Positions 49,332 to 61,674 of a stretch of DNA of 64,000 nucleotides are shown one piece after another (position 1 is the first letter of the stretch; each line of letters starts with the position of its first letter). The stretch covers positions 2,115,501 to 2,179,500 of the forward strand of contig JAUCBN010000020.1 of the NCBI GenBank assembly GCA_035048815.1, given 5' to 3'. Origin of the DNA: Abelmoschus esculentus. Taxonomy: Eukaryota > Streptophyta > Magnoliopsida > Malvales > Malvaceae. The position numbers and the translations under genes are program-made. A model generated the notes under the pieces. The model ran no database searches, had not been told where the DNA came from, and saw only the letters and a list, made by a program, of their open reading frames with translations.

Positions 49332-49845
49332 AGGATTGGTATTTTATCCAGCTCAATCGGGTCAGAATTTTTGATAAAAATCAGGTTTGGGTCGGGTTAG
49401 ATTTTTTTAAAGTGGCATGGGTTAGGTTAGGTTAGGTTAGGTTCGAATTTAGGGTGTAAAATATCCGACTCGATCCGAGATTAAATATATAATTTTTTCA
49501 TATTTTTTAGAGATATTTATAATAATGGTCATTTATTTATATATTTTTATAATTAAGTCCTTAAAATTATTTTTTCATTTATGATTTAGTCCTTAAAGTT
49601 ATATTTTTTATAATTAAGTGCCCAAATTTTTTTTTACAATTTAGTCCCTAAATTTATTTTTTCTATAGGTCGGGTTGGGTCAGAGTTGGGTTTATGGTAT
49701 TTATTTTATGGTCGGGTCGAGTCATACTTTTTAAAACTATTCGGGTCGGATCAGAATCAGATTTAGAATATTTGTGTTCGGGTCGAGTTCGGATGAACCG
49801 AAAATCCGACCTGACCCGAATGGTGTCCATCTCTATCGGTACCAA
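49332..49845. mobile_element. Possible MITE with GGGTCGGGTT/CCGACCTGACCC subtermini
   Basis: GGTCGGGTTAG near 49395 and TCCGACCTGACCCGAA near 49805 are inverted. GGTACC lies at both edges (49326-49331 and 49838-49843). A GGTTA run (GGGTTAGGTTAGGTTAGG) sits at 49426-49443. The terminal repeat is imperfect. Confidence 0.4.
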
Positions 49846-51205
49846 AAATAAATAATTGATAAATGTTAAGGGATAAATTATACATTAGACTCATAATTAT
49901 TTATATTTTTTTCTCGCAATTATAATCTAAACCAATATTTTATTTAAAATATGTTTATAAGTCGTAATGTTAAAAAAATTATATATTTTTTTTTAATAAT
50001 AACATTTGGATTTTACTAAAACGCCATAAAAGATATTACAAGCATAGTACATAACAAAGAAAATAATGAATCACTAAAAAACTCGTATAAAAGTAATCTT
50101 TTTGTTTATAACCAAATAAGATGTTTTACGAGATAAAAAAGAGTAGTGATTAAATCAAATTATCAGATAGATTAATTCGTTATAGAGTTCTAGTTATACC
50201 GCTAACCATCATCAAACGAACGAGAATCATTATTTTCTATGACCATCAATAAAACTAAATTAGAAAGAAAGTAAAACATAAAAAAAAAATGATAATTTTT
50301 ATTAAAATTTAGATTATATTGTGTATAAATGAGTGTTGCAAAATGAAAAATTAACATTGACTAATACAAATTATAAAAATAAAAAATAATAAAAGAAATT
50401 ATTGTTTATAAACTCTTTTATCAAGCTAATGTCTAAATAACATGGATATCGAGGGCAGAGCTAAGAATTTATTTAACGGGTGTTATTTTTTTGAACGGTA
50501 TTTGAAAATAGTTAATTATTTATAAAGGGATGTTAATTCCATATATTTTTAAATTTTTCTATATAAATTATATAAAAAATATAATTTTTTAAAAATTTTG
50601 GGGTGTCTAACATACACCCCAATCACCTACATGACTCCGCCCATGATACAAACTACTTCTTTGCACTTTACCAAAAAAAAATACCAAACTAATGAATGAT
50701 ATTTATTGTGTTAAGCATTAATTTTAATTGGTATACATTTATAACACTATAAATTGGTAATTAATTTAAAATATTAACCGTAATTTATTATTAATATAAC
50801 TAGAGGTTAGTAAAATTCGATTTTATAAAATTTTAATTTAAAAATATAAGTATATCGACTTTAATTTAATTATTAATAATAATTTTGATAATTTAGATAA
50901 TTATCATTCTGTGCAAATAGATTTTATCCGTGTGTATATATACATTGTAAAGAAGATATGAAAATCGAGAAACACGTGCGCAAATAGCTCGAACAAATAT
51001 GGGCCCAATAATAATAAGCCCAACTGAAAGACCCACCACCAAAGGGTAAACAATGCCTAAAACGCAAAATATCAAGAAAACAATAAAACCCATTGAATTT
51101 TTTTATATCTAACCAGATTAAGTATCCGACCCGAAAATATTCGGATCAGACTTGAATTGATTTTTTAAATTATCGGATATCCGACCTGACTAATTTTAAT
51201 ATGTA
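49846..51205. other. Gene-free AT-rich stretch with a short decayed repeat at 50451-50646
   Basis: GAGGGCAGAGCTAAG near 50451 and GACTCCGCCCATGA near 50646 form an inverted pair like those at 13959 and 45940. Nothing coding is visible. Just before 51205 another CGGATATCCG-bearing repeat piece is seen. Confidence 0.45.
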
Positions 51206-52542
51206 TAGTAAAACCTCTAAAAAATAATACTTTGGGACCATAAAATTTTATTAATTTAGAGAGATATTAAAATATCGATGAATTAATAATTTATTAATTA
51301 AAAGAAAATTTCTCAATTTAACAAATATAACTTTGATAAAAATATTGTGTGCAAATAAATTATAAATTATACATAATATTCTAATTAATTAAAAATAAGT
51401 AGATTCATGTATATATTATTAAATATATTTATGTATCAAATTATTTATATCTAACTAGATTAACGCATGTACTTAATAATTCATTGTTTCAATTTAATAT
51501 TGAATTCATGAATTTACGAATTCATTGAAACAAGGGGTGAGCGTTCGAGCAAGTCGAGTCAAGTCAAAAAATTTCGAGTTATTTGAGTTGAGTCATCATA
51601 TTTTATAGTTTGAACTTTTTTTGAAATTTTTTCGATAGGAGTCGATTTTAGCAAGTTCGAGTCGATTCAATTTTTCGATTTATGTATAAATTTTAATTAT
51701 ACTATTTATAATACTATAATATAGTTTGATTGTAATTTAAACGGTTTTCTCTTTAAATTTACATACATATTTCTACATATTATTTTTATATGTGTAAAAA
51801 AAGATTTTAAATTATTATTATCATCAATCAAATATCTTAGGTATGAATATGTCATTTTATTAAATTACAGGCTTTATTAATAACTTTCTTTTTATCTAGG
51901 TAAGACTAAGATTAAATTAAAAATAATGATAAATTAAATACAAAAATTAAAAAAAACAAATAACATAATATAAAAGATTCAAATAAAAATTTTATTAATA
52001 AAAAATGAATCTAGAACATGATTAGATTATAAAAAAGAAAATTAAAATGTAAAAAAAAGAAAGGAATGAAAATAAAATTACGTAGGTTAAATGTGCAATT
52101 AACCTTTATAATTATTAAAAATTTCGAGTTATTTGATTTCTATTTTTATAAATTGAACTTAATTTGAAAATTTTTCGAGTCAATTCAATTTTATGATATT
52201 TCGAATCGAGTTAAAACGAGTTGAGTTTTTTCACCTCGATTCGAGTCGAGAAATTCGATTTTTTCGAGTCGAGTCGAGTTTTGCTCACCCCTAATTGAAA
52301 CTACTAATGATGAAGTTGAAAGTTAGCAAGTTACCAAAATAGTAATTGTAATATTTATGAATTATTAATTTATAGTTTTGATGGGACCTTTATATTTATA
52401 AAGGCGATCTCTAAAAAAATATTATATTATTATCTTATCAAATTTGATAATTTTTTATATTAGCCCAATTCAGGATCAGAGAAATTTATTATTTAATAGA
52501 GTTTATTAATTTAAAGAGTATTAATTTATAGAGGTTTTACTG
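51206..52542. mobile_element. Emigrant/pogo-like MITE, split by a nested hAT MITE
   Basis: The ends TAGTAAAACCTCTAAAAAAT and TTAATTTATAGAGGTTTTACTG closely match the CAGTAAAACCTCTATAAATTAATA terminus known from Emigrant/Lemi (pogo-like Tc1/mariner) elements. TA flanks both sides (51204-51205, 52543-52544). Removing the inner element at 51532-52293 leaves about 570 bp. Confidence 0.78.
51532..52293. mobile_element. hAT-type MITE, GGGTGAGC family, copy 3, nested in the Emigrant-like element
   Basis: The start AAGGGGTGAGC and the end GCTCACCCCTA are inverted. ATTGAAAC at 51524-51531 and 52294-52301 is a perfect 8-bp target duplication. GAGTCGAG-rich subterminal zones match copies 1 and 2. No coding frame. 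Confidence 0.82.
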
Positions 52543-52732
52543 TATATATTTTAATATTAAATTATATTTTTATTTTAGATTTTTTAATATTTGTACATAA
52601 AATAAATTTAACTCTCTAAATTAGTTATATATTTTTATTATATACTTTTAAGTTTTAAAATTTTTAAATGTATATTTATTAATTTATTAATACTGAGAGA
52701 AAAAAAAATAATATCTTTAATATCATTTTAAT

Positions 52733-52971
52733 TACTATAGATATATTTATTTATGGTTGATATCCATATATTAAGTTAAACTTTAATAGGCTTTAGTATT
52801 AGGGTTTAATACCCATTGAAATTAGGGTTTCCATCTTATGCCTATAAATATATACTTTTGGCATAGCATTGTACACAACCCTTACTTTGAGAATATAATA
52901 AAATCTCTCCCCCTTTTGTCTCTCATCTTTATTCTCCTATTTTATTCTTGTTTTTTACTTTATTCATAACA
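52733..52971 (+). repeat. 5' LTR of copia copy 2
   Basis: 239 bp. Its first bases have drifted (TACTATAG where the other LTR has TGTTATAA). It contains TATAAATATATA and AATATAATAAAA, and ends CATAACA. Confidence 0.9.
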
Positions 52972-53474
52972 CGTTATCAGCACGAGTTTGCTCAGAAGAT
53001 TTTAATTCCAAGTTTCTTCAAAGATTTACGTGGTATGTTCTATTTCAATCTTATATATTTTAATTTATAAAATAATATATATACGATGATGATTATAATT
53101 TTTCTCTTTCTCATGTAAATATTCTTGTTTTTGTCTAATGATATTATGTGTTTATTTCATGCCATTAATATTTTGTTTTGATAATTTAATCTGAGTATAT
53201 TGGTTGGACATCCCGTTCTACGAGGCTACTGGTCTCAAAGGAGGTTCTTTTTAAAGGATCTTGTGGACTGGTTTAACAACGCCGCGTGTAAGGATTAAAT
53301 TTTTGTTCTTTGAATATATTGAATATATATATCGGTTGATCAATTACTATTTAATAATATGGATATTATAAAATTTATACTTGCTCGAAAGTAATATTTT
53401 TGTGTCGAAAAGCTCGACTATAAACTTCTCCCAAGTTCATGTTACGAAAATCGTCTTGATCAAAGAATTTTATG

Positions 53475-53805
53475 GGAGGCATTCCCTAAAGTGAATGCAT
53501 GCATGATGCTTATTCCATGCAATTATTGGATTTATGACATTCCTTAAAGTGAATGCAAGCATGATGATTATTCCATGCGATTATTAGATTTATGACATTC
53601 CTTAAAGTGAATGCAAGCATGATGATTATTCCATTCGATTATTGGATTTATGACATTCCTTGAAGTGAATGCAAGCATGATAATTATTCCATGCGATTAT
53701 TTGATTTATGTCATTCCCTGAAGTGAATACAAGCATGATGTTTATTCCATGCGCTTATTGAATTTGTTTAATTCCTTTAAGTGAATGCAAAACGTGATAA
53801 TTCAC
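53475..53805 (+). repeat. 58-bp tandem repeat inside copia copy 2 (about 5.6 units)
   Basis: Units begin GACATTCCTTAAAGTGAATG and repeat every 58 bp with few changes. The homologous array of copy 1 has about 4.3 units. Confidence 0.88.
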
Positions 53806-54129
53806 TATATGGTTAGTGAATAAAACTCAATTATGTGCTAGAGTAGCATTGATGAGGATATGTTAGAAAAACATACTCCACTTTTCACATATTGTCTTAT
53901 AGACACAATATCATACAAGGGTTTTAAATAGCTATCAGTCTCCGCTCCATTCCATGAAGTGATTGTGATATTTTATAGCGGAAAGAATAAATGTCACATT
54001 AATAATTGTGGTCATGATTAAGATCATAAAATAGACAAGAATAAGATGATTATTTTGAGAATACTTATATCCACAAGAAGTGGAATTATAAAGATGACAA
54101 GAATGATAGAGATCATATTAAAATCTTTA

Positions 54130-54171
54130 TGTTATCAATGTGATGGTATAAACCATTGATCTCATACTTGT
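54130..54171 (+). pseudogene. Gag CCHC zinc knuckle of copia copy 2, with internal stop
   Basis: The frame reads C-Y-Q-C-D-G-I-N-H, then TGA (54157-54159), then S-H-T-C, a C-X2-C-X4-H-X4-C knuckle whose usual tryptophan codon is a stop. Confidence 0.8.
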
Positions 54172-56029
54172 CAAACGCAAAAGTATTATGGACTTTATTC
54201 ATAATCATGAATGATAAATTAAAGAAAATATAATCAGATTTTCTTTGTGGAGAAAATAATGGCGTTATTGATCCAACTCAATTGGATATTGATAATTTTT
54301 TTCATAGTCCTTCAAGAGAATAATTCGCCATTTATTTTATTTCCCTTATAACATCTAAAAGAAATAATTGATCTTTATTTATTTTGTTTTATGTTAATTT
54401 ATTTTATATATTATTTATTTGCGCTTTATGTTAATTTATCGTTAATTTATTTTATAAATTATTTATTTACATTCTATATTAATTTATCCTTCGAAGAATA
54501 TTATCACTTTCGGAATGAAATCTACAATGAATTGTGGTTATTTATGTCAAGCAGACAGTACAATTACTCATACTATACTTAAGCATAAGAAATATTTTTT
54601 CATTTAAATACAAGGGAAATATGAGTACTATATCTCAAAGTACTAAAATATTTATGCTTCGGAAGAGCTCTTGAGAGCTTATCTTTGATCCGATTTGATA
54701 TGATGTGCTATTTTTTTAATATTTTTCCATTCCCTGAAGTGAATGGTACAAAGCACATATTTTCCATTTCCCGAAGTGGATGAAATAAAACATGTATTAA
54801 AATATGGATAATTATACATATTTTCCCATTTTAAATGCAAGGAAATAATATAAGTATTATATCCGGAAGTACTAATATCACAGAAAGCTCCGACTGAGCA
54901 AATATATTATTGTCAAATGAGACTTTATCTCATATTTACAGTGCATTATGCTCGTTGAGCAAATATGTTATTGCCAAATGAGATTTTATCTCATATTTAC
55001 AATGTATTATGCTCGTCAAAGTCGCAAAGAGACTTATTGAATTTTAAAGATATTTGCAAAAATATATTGAGAATATTAATCAAGGGGATGCTGACTATCT
55101 CAATATTACGAGTATAACTCAAGGCAATAATGAAATTTTGGCAAAATTACATGCACTGTCATCCATATTGTACTACATAAGAATTAGTACAAATTGAAGC
55201 TCATGCTATTGTAAACCAGATGTTTACTGATAATTTTATTTGGCATGACCGGTTAGACCATCTCGGTTCAATTATGATGCGAAAATTTGATGACACTTTC
55301 ATGTGGTCATTTATTGAAGAACTAAGATTTTCTTCATGGTAATATTTCACGTGATACTTGTTATAAAAACAATTTAATTATTCAATCATCAACATCTAAG
55401 ATAGAGTGCTATTAATTTTATGGAACGGATACAAGGTGATATATATGGGCCCATACACCTTTCTTAAAGTCCATCTAGATATTTTACGATTTTTATCGAT
55501 GCTTCGACTAGATGGTTATATGTATCCTTGTTATTAACCCGCAACTTGGTGTTTGCGAGGCTACTTGCTCAATTGATAAAATTACGAGCATATTTTCCAG
55601 ATTATTTTCTAAAGACATCAGTCTTGATAATGCTGATGACATGTAATTTTACATGTAATATCACAAATTCGCATCAAGCCAACAAATGATCATAAGTTCT
55701 CCTCATTACAAATGTTTTTTTTTTGTCAGGAACCAAATATTTCTCATCTTATATTCTTTTGTGTGCGATATATGTTCGAATTGCTCCACCACAACGCACA
55801 AAGATGAGTTTTGTTGGGAATATATATATAAGAGCTTCTGATAGGGAATTTATTTACAACCCGATTTATTGACTATCATTTTAATGAGTTAGTTTACCCA
55901 ACATTAGGGGGAGAAAATAAATAGCTGGGAAAAGAAATAAGTTGGAATGAATTATCATTTTCTCTTTTTGATCCACGTACTACACAATGTGAACTATAAG
56001 TTCAATGGATTATTCATTTAGAAAATCAA

Positions 56030-56224
56030 TTGCCAGATGATTTTGCTGACCCTAAAAGAGTGATTAAGTCACGTATACCAGCTATGAATGCTCCGATTAA
56101 ATTTGATGTCATGGAAGGACAAACTCTTGTTGCTAATGAGTATAACTTATGCTTAAAGCGTAGTAGACAAGTAAGTTCCAAAGATAAGAGATCATCGAAA
56201 AAGAAAAGGAGTTATATTTTATAA
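56030..56224 (+). pseudogene. Pol linker fragment of copia copy 2
   Basis: A 64-codon stretch begins MPDDFADPKRV and differs from copy 1 at only a few residues. It stops at 56222-56224 and is followed by broken reverse-transcriptase sequence. Confidence 0.7.
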
Positions 56225-57876
56225 TAGTCTGATCAAGGATTCAATAATTATGAAAATATCTAAAAGAGATTAAATGGTATTCAACAGAGACATTGACATG
56301 ACTCAGGTACCTGATAATAAAGAGATCTCAATAGATTATGTCATGTCTAGTAATAAGTGGAACTGAAATTAAATCGACGTCGTTAATATATTTGCATGCA
56401 ATATAGCACTAGAGATTTTATTTGATGATGTGGATCATGAATCATTGTCAATTAGGCAATGTAAACAAAGAAATGATTGGCCAACATGAAAGAGGCAATT
56501 GAGGCGAAACTAAAATCTCTTTTGAAAAGAGAAGTATTTGGGCCTATAGCCCATACATTAAAATGTGTAAAGCTCGTGGATATAAACGAGCCTTTGTGAG
56601 AAAGAGAAATCAAAAGGGAAAATCATGAGATATAAGCTCATTTGGTTGCACAAGGATTCTCACAAAGATATGAAATTGATTATGAGGAAAATATATTCCT
56701 CGGTGGTGGATGCAACTACTTTTAGATTTTGATCAGTCTGGCAATAAATAAAATTACTCGGTTTTTGCCTAATGGATGTTGTTACATCATATTTGAATGG
56801 GTCTCTTGACAGTAATATTTACATGAAACTTTCGGAAAGATTTAGATTGCCATAAGCAGTTCATTCAAGTTCTCGAGAACATTATTCAATCATATTGAAT
56901 ATATCTTTTTATGGCTTGAAACAATTTAGGCGTATTTGGTATGATCGCCTCATTGAATACTTATTAGCATAATGCTATATGAATTATTTCCCCGAGCATT
57001 TTTATTAAGAGATTTAGCTCTGAATTTTTATTGATTGTGTATGTCGATGATTTGAATATCGTTGAGACTCGTGAAGAGACCTCCTCAAATCTTGTACATC
57101 TATCGACATACAGAAAAATATTGAAAGAGATTTTACATGCATAACGCATATCTATTTATCACCTTTATGGTTGTTGTTAAGTCTCTTACTGTAAACAAAG
57201 ATTTTTTTCGCATCACGAAAAGGGTAATGATATTCTTGGTCTAAAACACACTATATACATTATTTGATCTGGAAGCATCGTATCTTAGCTGGTCCAGAAA
57301 TATTATTTAAGTGCTACGAGATCATTACCTTTAAATAATTGTTATGCAAGAGGCAAAGCCGAAATATGTGTTTGGCTAAACATATCCTGAAGATATGTGA
57401 ATGTTTTTCACAAGATAAGATGCAAGTTATCTTGTACAGAGATAATACAAAATTTATATCTCATGGATATATCAAATATGATAAAATAAAACATATTTCT
57501 TCAAGTTTCGTTCCTCATGATTTTCAGATGAATAATATTTAATGAATCATTTCAAGCAATGATTTGGAAGATTTATCTACTAGTGCATGATCTACTTCAA
57601 CATTTGAAAATTGTATTCAATATTGAATTATGAAGATTCAAAGATCTTATGTGATATTTTCATGAGGGGGAGTAAATACGCGTTGCACTCTTTTTCCCTT
57701 AACCGAGGTTTTGTCCCAATGAGTTTTCCTGGTAAGGTTTTTAATGAGGCAACATGTTATGCGTATCAAAGATGTGTGTACTCTTTTTCCTTCACTAAGA
57801 ATTTTTTTTCCCACAGGGTTTTTATCTTAGTAAGGTTTTAACGAGGCACATTATCTTCATGGATATCCAAGGGGAG

Positions 57877-58114
57877 TGTTATAAATATATTTATTTATGG
57901 TGGATATCCATATATTAAGTTAAACTTTAATGGGCTTTAGTATTAGGGTTTAATACCCATTGGAATTAGAGTTTCTATCTTATGCCTATAAATATATACT
58001 TTTGGCATAGCATTGTACACAACCCCTACTTTGAGAATATAATAAAATCTCTCTCTGTTTTGTCTCTCATCTTTATTCTATATTTTATTCTTGTTCTTTA
58101 CTTTATTCATAACA
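57877..58114 (+). repeat. 3' LTR of copia copy 2
   Basis: 238 bp, TGTTATAAATATATTT to CATAACA, preceded by the purine tract AAGGGGAG. Confidence 0.92.
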
Positions 58115-58119
58115 TTAAT

Positions 58120-58930
58120 GATAAATTTTAATATATATTTAAATATTCTAAAATTAACTTTAAACGACTAATTTTTATGTTTGGTTATGTATTATAAAAT
58201 TTTAAATTTATGTGTTTAATATGTGATTTTTTTTTATTTTAAAATCAAAAAATAAAAATAAAATTATGAATTAGTACTCGTTACCCGATTATCTAGACAC
58301 TTAAGTTTTACGAGAATACAATAACAGATACACAATTTAAATAAGTCAAGATATAAATAAAAAATAAACACTTACTAATGACCGCTTCTAATAACTAATT
58401 TTCTTAAATAAACTCCGACAGATTACTCAATTATAATTATAGTTATATTTAATTTATTTAATCATTGAATATTACATTCAAATTATTAGTTAATGTTAAA
58501 TTAAAAATTATTCGTATATTTGTAATTTTTTTGTTCAAATATATTTGTATTCAAAATGCCGATTCTGTAGCCTTTATTTGAGACCCGTGAGCTTCGATAA
58601 GATAGCCTTCCCAATCACCAATCTTCTTCTTCCCTGCATTTCCTCATCCATTTGCCCCACAAAATCCACCCAAAAACCTCTCACAAATCTTATTTCAGTC
58701 TCCTATCTCCTGACTCTCGTTCTCAAGTCCAGCCACGTAGAAATACAGGTAAAAACCCAGATTCCTCAGCAAATTCTATTTCCTCATTGCTTATGCTGTC
58801 TAAAGAAAATGGACATATCTCATATTTTGGCTGCATTCTTAGATGGTTCAAATCGTTTTTAGCATGTTATTCAGTTTCAGGATAATTGGTTTTTGATTTC
58901 GTTTTCTGAATACTTATGCAGTTTTGAGTG
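58120..58930 (+). promoter_or_regulatory. TOC34 promoter region and untranslated first exon
   Basis: AT-rich DNA to about 58545 is followed by a C/T-rich segment that looks like a 5' UTR exon ending at the donor ACAG/GTAAAA (about 58748). An intron then ends at TATGCAG (58921), nine bases before the ATG. Exon limits are inferred from splice consensus only. Confidence 0.55.
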
Positions 58931-60628
58931 ATGGGTACTCCTCCCCCTCGTGAATGGGTTGGCCTTCAACAATTCCCAGCTGCTACTCAAACGAAATTGT
59001 TTGAGTTGTTGGGGAAATTGAAGCAAGAGGTTTTTAGGAACCCCTTTAATCTTTTTTTTTCTTTTACTTAATAACATGTTCACTCAAGATTTTATTTGGC
59101 AAAAAATATGCAGAATGTCAATACTTTGACTATCCTTGTTATGGGAAAAGGCGGTGTAGGAAAGTCTTCTACTATCAATTCTCTTCTCGGGGAGCAAGTT
59201 GTTCGAGTCACTGCGTTCCAGGTAAGTATGATTTTATCAGTTCCCTTTAGTTCTTAGCTTGATTCATTTATGCTGTTTTAATCGTCTTAAGCTTTGTGTA
59301 TGTTGCAGTCGGAGGGGCTGAGACCGGTAATGGCGTCACGCACCTGGGCAGGGTTTACATTGAATGTTATTGATACACCGGGACTTGTAGAGGCTGGCTA
59401 TGTCAATCACCAAGCTCTTCAGTTGATCAAAGGGTTAGTCTTGCTTAGAATGTTTTATATTTTGCATGATGGATTTAGTTCTCGGTGAATGCTTGTGATG
59501 GTTCATTTTAGGATTAATTTTACTTCTCCTACATGGTATGGTTCATTTTGGTTAAGAAAAAAATTGTTCATTATCTTGCAGGTTTCTTTTGAATAAGACT
59601 ATAGATGTTTTGCTTTATGTTGATCGGCTAGATGCCTATAGAGTGGATGACTTGGATAAGCAGATTGTTAGAGCTATCTCCAACAGTTTTGGCAAAGAAA
59701 TATGGCGCAAAAGTTTACTTGTGCTCACTCATGCTCAGCTTAGTCCTCCAGATGGACTGAAGTATGATGTTTTCTCCTCTAAAAGATCAGAGGGTGTCCT
59801 AAAGGCAATTCGCATTGGAGCTCGTATTACGAAAAAGGAGTTTGATGTATGTATTCTCTCTTGAGTTTATTCATGTTGGACACATTTTGGATTGCCTAAA
59901 TAAATCTGCTGAACAGATTAACATGTTAATCTTATTTGTTCTGATAAAGATTGTGCATTGCCTCACTAAAATAATGTTTGTAACTCACTTGTAAGTGCAT
60001 TGTCTGAAAAGGATATGTTAGACAGTAAATTTATCTTTATTAGTTACTGTTTTTTCCTTGATGGTATACTTTGAGAGTTGTGATTACTTTTTCAATGTTT
60101 CATTGCTTTTGGTGCTTGTAGGATGCTACCATTCCTGTTGTTTTGGTTGAAAACAGTGGAAGGTGCAATAAAAATGACAATGATGAAAAGGTCTGATCCC
60201 TTATTTATTTCTCTTCTTTCGCATTGCACACTCTCTTTACGACCCTTTCATATATTTGATTGCCTTGATTCTTTGACAATTACATGTATCGCTGTATAGA
60301 TTCTTCCCAATGGCGATGCTTGGATTCCAAACTTAGTAAAAGCCATCACAACTGTTGCGACGAATAAGAGTCGAGCTATTGTAGTTAGCAAGAAGTTGGT
60401 TGATGGATCTGATGCTAATGATAAAGGAAAATTGTGGATTCCTGTTATTCTTGGGCTTCAGGTAAAGTTTCCAATTTCCACAGTTTATTAGTATCTGTTT
60501 CGGCTGAATCCGAACACAAATGAAAACCTTTCCAATGCCTATGTTATTTGTTGTTCCAGTGGTTTGTTATCAAATGGATTCAAGGAGCAATAAAAAGGGA
60601 TATTGCAACTGGCAATGGGCCTATGTGA
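58931..60628 (+). CDS. TOC34: Translocase of chloroplast 34 (TOC34/33), outer-envelope GTPase
   Basis: Seven coding exons: 58931-59029, 59114-59221, 59309-59433, 59582-59846, 60122-60190, 60300-60461 and 60560-60628, giving 298 aa, the usual Toc34/33 size. The GTPase domain has the P-loop GKGGVGKSST (about 44), DTPG (91-94), LTHAQ (about 159) and ENSGRC (about 209). A single C-terminal membrane helix around residues 266-283 (IPVILGLQWFVIKWI) and a short basic tail fit a tail-anchored protein with its G domain in the cytosol. With Toc159 and Toc75 it receives preproteins at the chloroplast surface. All splice sites are canonical and phases agree. Toc33 versus Toc34 isoform identity is not resolved. 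Confidence 0.96.
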
Positions 60629-61674
60629 ATGCCACATGAATCACATCTCTTCCCGAATGCAGGCTTCATCTGGTATCGTTAAAGTTTCTGTTATCGTATC
60701 GGTTTTCCTCTGAAGTTCCGTTTTGCTAGTTCGCTTGCTGAGTCAGTAGACAGATGGGATACCATTGAGCTTTTGTAGGATATAAGCATATATATGCAGG
60801 CCAAGGTTCTTTAGTTTCACTTCCATGTATTCCCATCTGTTCTTTTTTCTTTCTTTTCTTGAACTACCTGTATTGGTGTTTTTGTCTAGAGATGGATTTA
60901 TGGTTTCTTCATATCTATTTGCAAGTTGTGGGTAATTTTCTTTTTCACAATCTTTTTCTGTGTTTAAGAAAGAATTAGGTCTTTCTTTGTTGGCCTTTGG
61001 CTGTTGTTTAAGCTGATAAAGGTGTAAGGAGCATATCTATGGTCCATCTGGTCCACCCACCGTTGGTACAATATTGTATGATATGAAAAAGAAGGATTTA
61101 AATTAGAGGGTAGTTATGGTCATTCTCGTCATGCCATCCATGAGACTAACTAATTAGAAACATCTATTTATTTTTTTTATCTCGTCAATCTTTACAAAAT
61201 GAATCTTCATTTTGTAAAAACTGTTTTTAAACTTAATTTACGGTAAATATTAGTGAAGATTCACTTAGTAAAATAATGAATAAAAAAATAGATATTTTTA
61301 ATTGATTGATCACATAGATAACGCGGTGGGAATGATCTATAATATTATTTTTCCTTATTAAGAATAACTTAGACAATGAAATAAATTCTAACTATATGAA
61401 GAGTATAGGAGTTTGAAGCATATTCTAACATTCTAATAAGTATAAATGCAAGCCCGGTTTAAATGGGTTTGGGCTTATCTACAAAAGAAATTGAATTAAA
61501 GAAGAAAGAGTAGTAAGTAAATATGAAAAGTCAGGTAGAAGTTAGTTGAACGACTATTGCCTGGGGAAGAAAAATAAATCTGCCAAAGACGACAGCCATC
61601 ACAAAAAGGTTGGGTCAAGGTTAGGGTTAGGGTTCGAGAATCAATTGCAAAAAATCCTTTCAATCGCAACACAT
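60629..61674. other. Intergenic region between TOC34 and the Kazal-type gene
   Basis: It holds the TOC34 3' UTR and the next gene's promoter. A short inverted repeat (GAATCTTCATT near 61200 against GTGAAGATTCACT near 61255) could be a small MITE relic. A telomere-like string, GGTTAGGGTTAGGGTTCG, sits at about 61619-61636 in the probable 5' leader. Confidence 0.5.

Larger units (their letters stand above)
52733..58114 (+). mobile_element. Ty1-copia LTR retrotransposon, copy 2, degenerate, complete ends
   Basis: LTRs of 239 and 238 bp (52733-52971, 57877-58114) and the 5-bp duplication TTAAT (52728-52732 and 58115-58119) define a complete insertion of 5.38 kb. Primer site CGTTATCAGCACGAG follows at 52972. 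A 58-bp tandem array lies at 53475-53805, the Gag knuckle at 54130-54171, integrase remnants at about 55440-55650, the Pol linker at 56030-56224, reverse transcriptase remnants at about 56640-57120 and the purine tract AAGGGGAG at 57869. Pol is broken at many sites. It is the inverted sister of the element at 1-5395. Confidence 0.93.

Noticed and set aside
53475..53805. Regular 58-bp repeats as a CRISPR-like array
   Set aside because: The whole unit repeats with no unique spacers, and it lies inside a plant retrotransposon.
57611..57841. 76-codon frame near the 3' LTR of copia copy 2 (and its mirror at 132-350)
   Set aside because: These are chance frames over the conserved non-coding 3' region with two imperfect TTTTCCC..AAGGTTTTTAA(T/C)GAGGCA repeats.
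61619..61636. Telomere-like TTAGGG string as an interstitial telomere
   Set aside because: Only two or three units; such short telo-box-like strings are common in plant 5' leaders.
61546..61674. N-terminal extension of the Kazal-type protein
   Set aside because: There is no ATG in the extension and it would bury the signal peptide.
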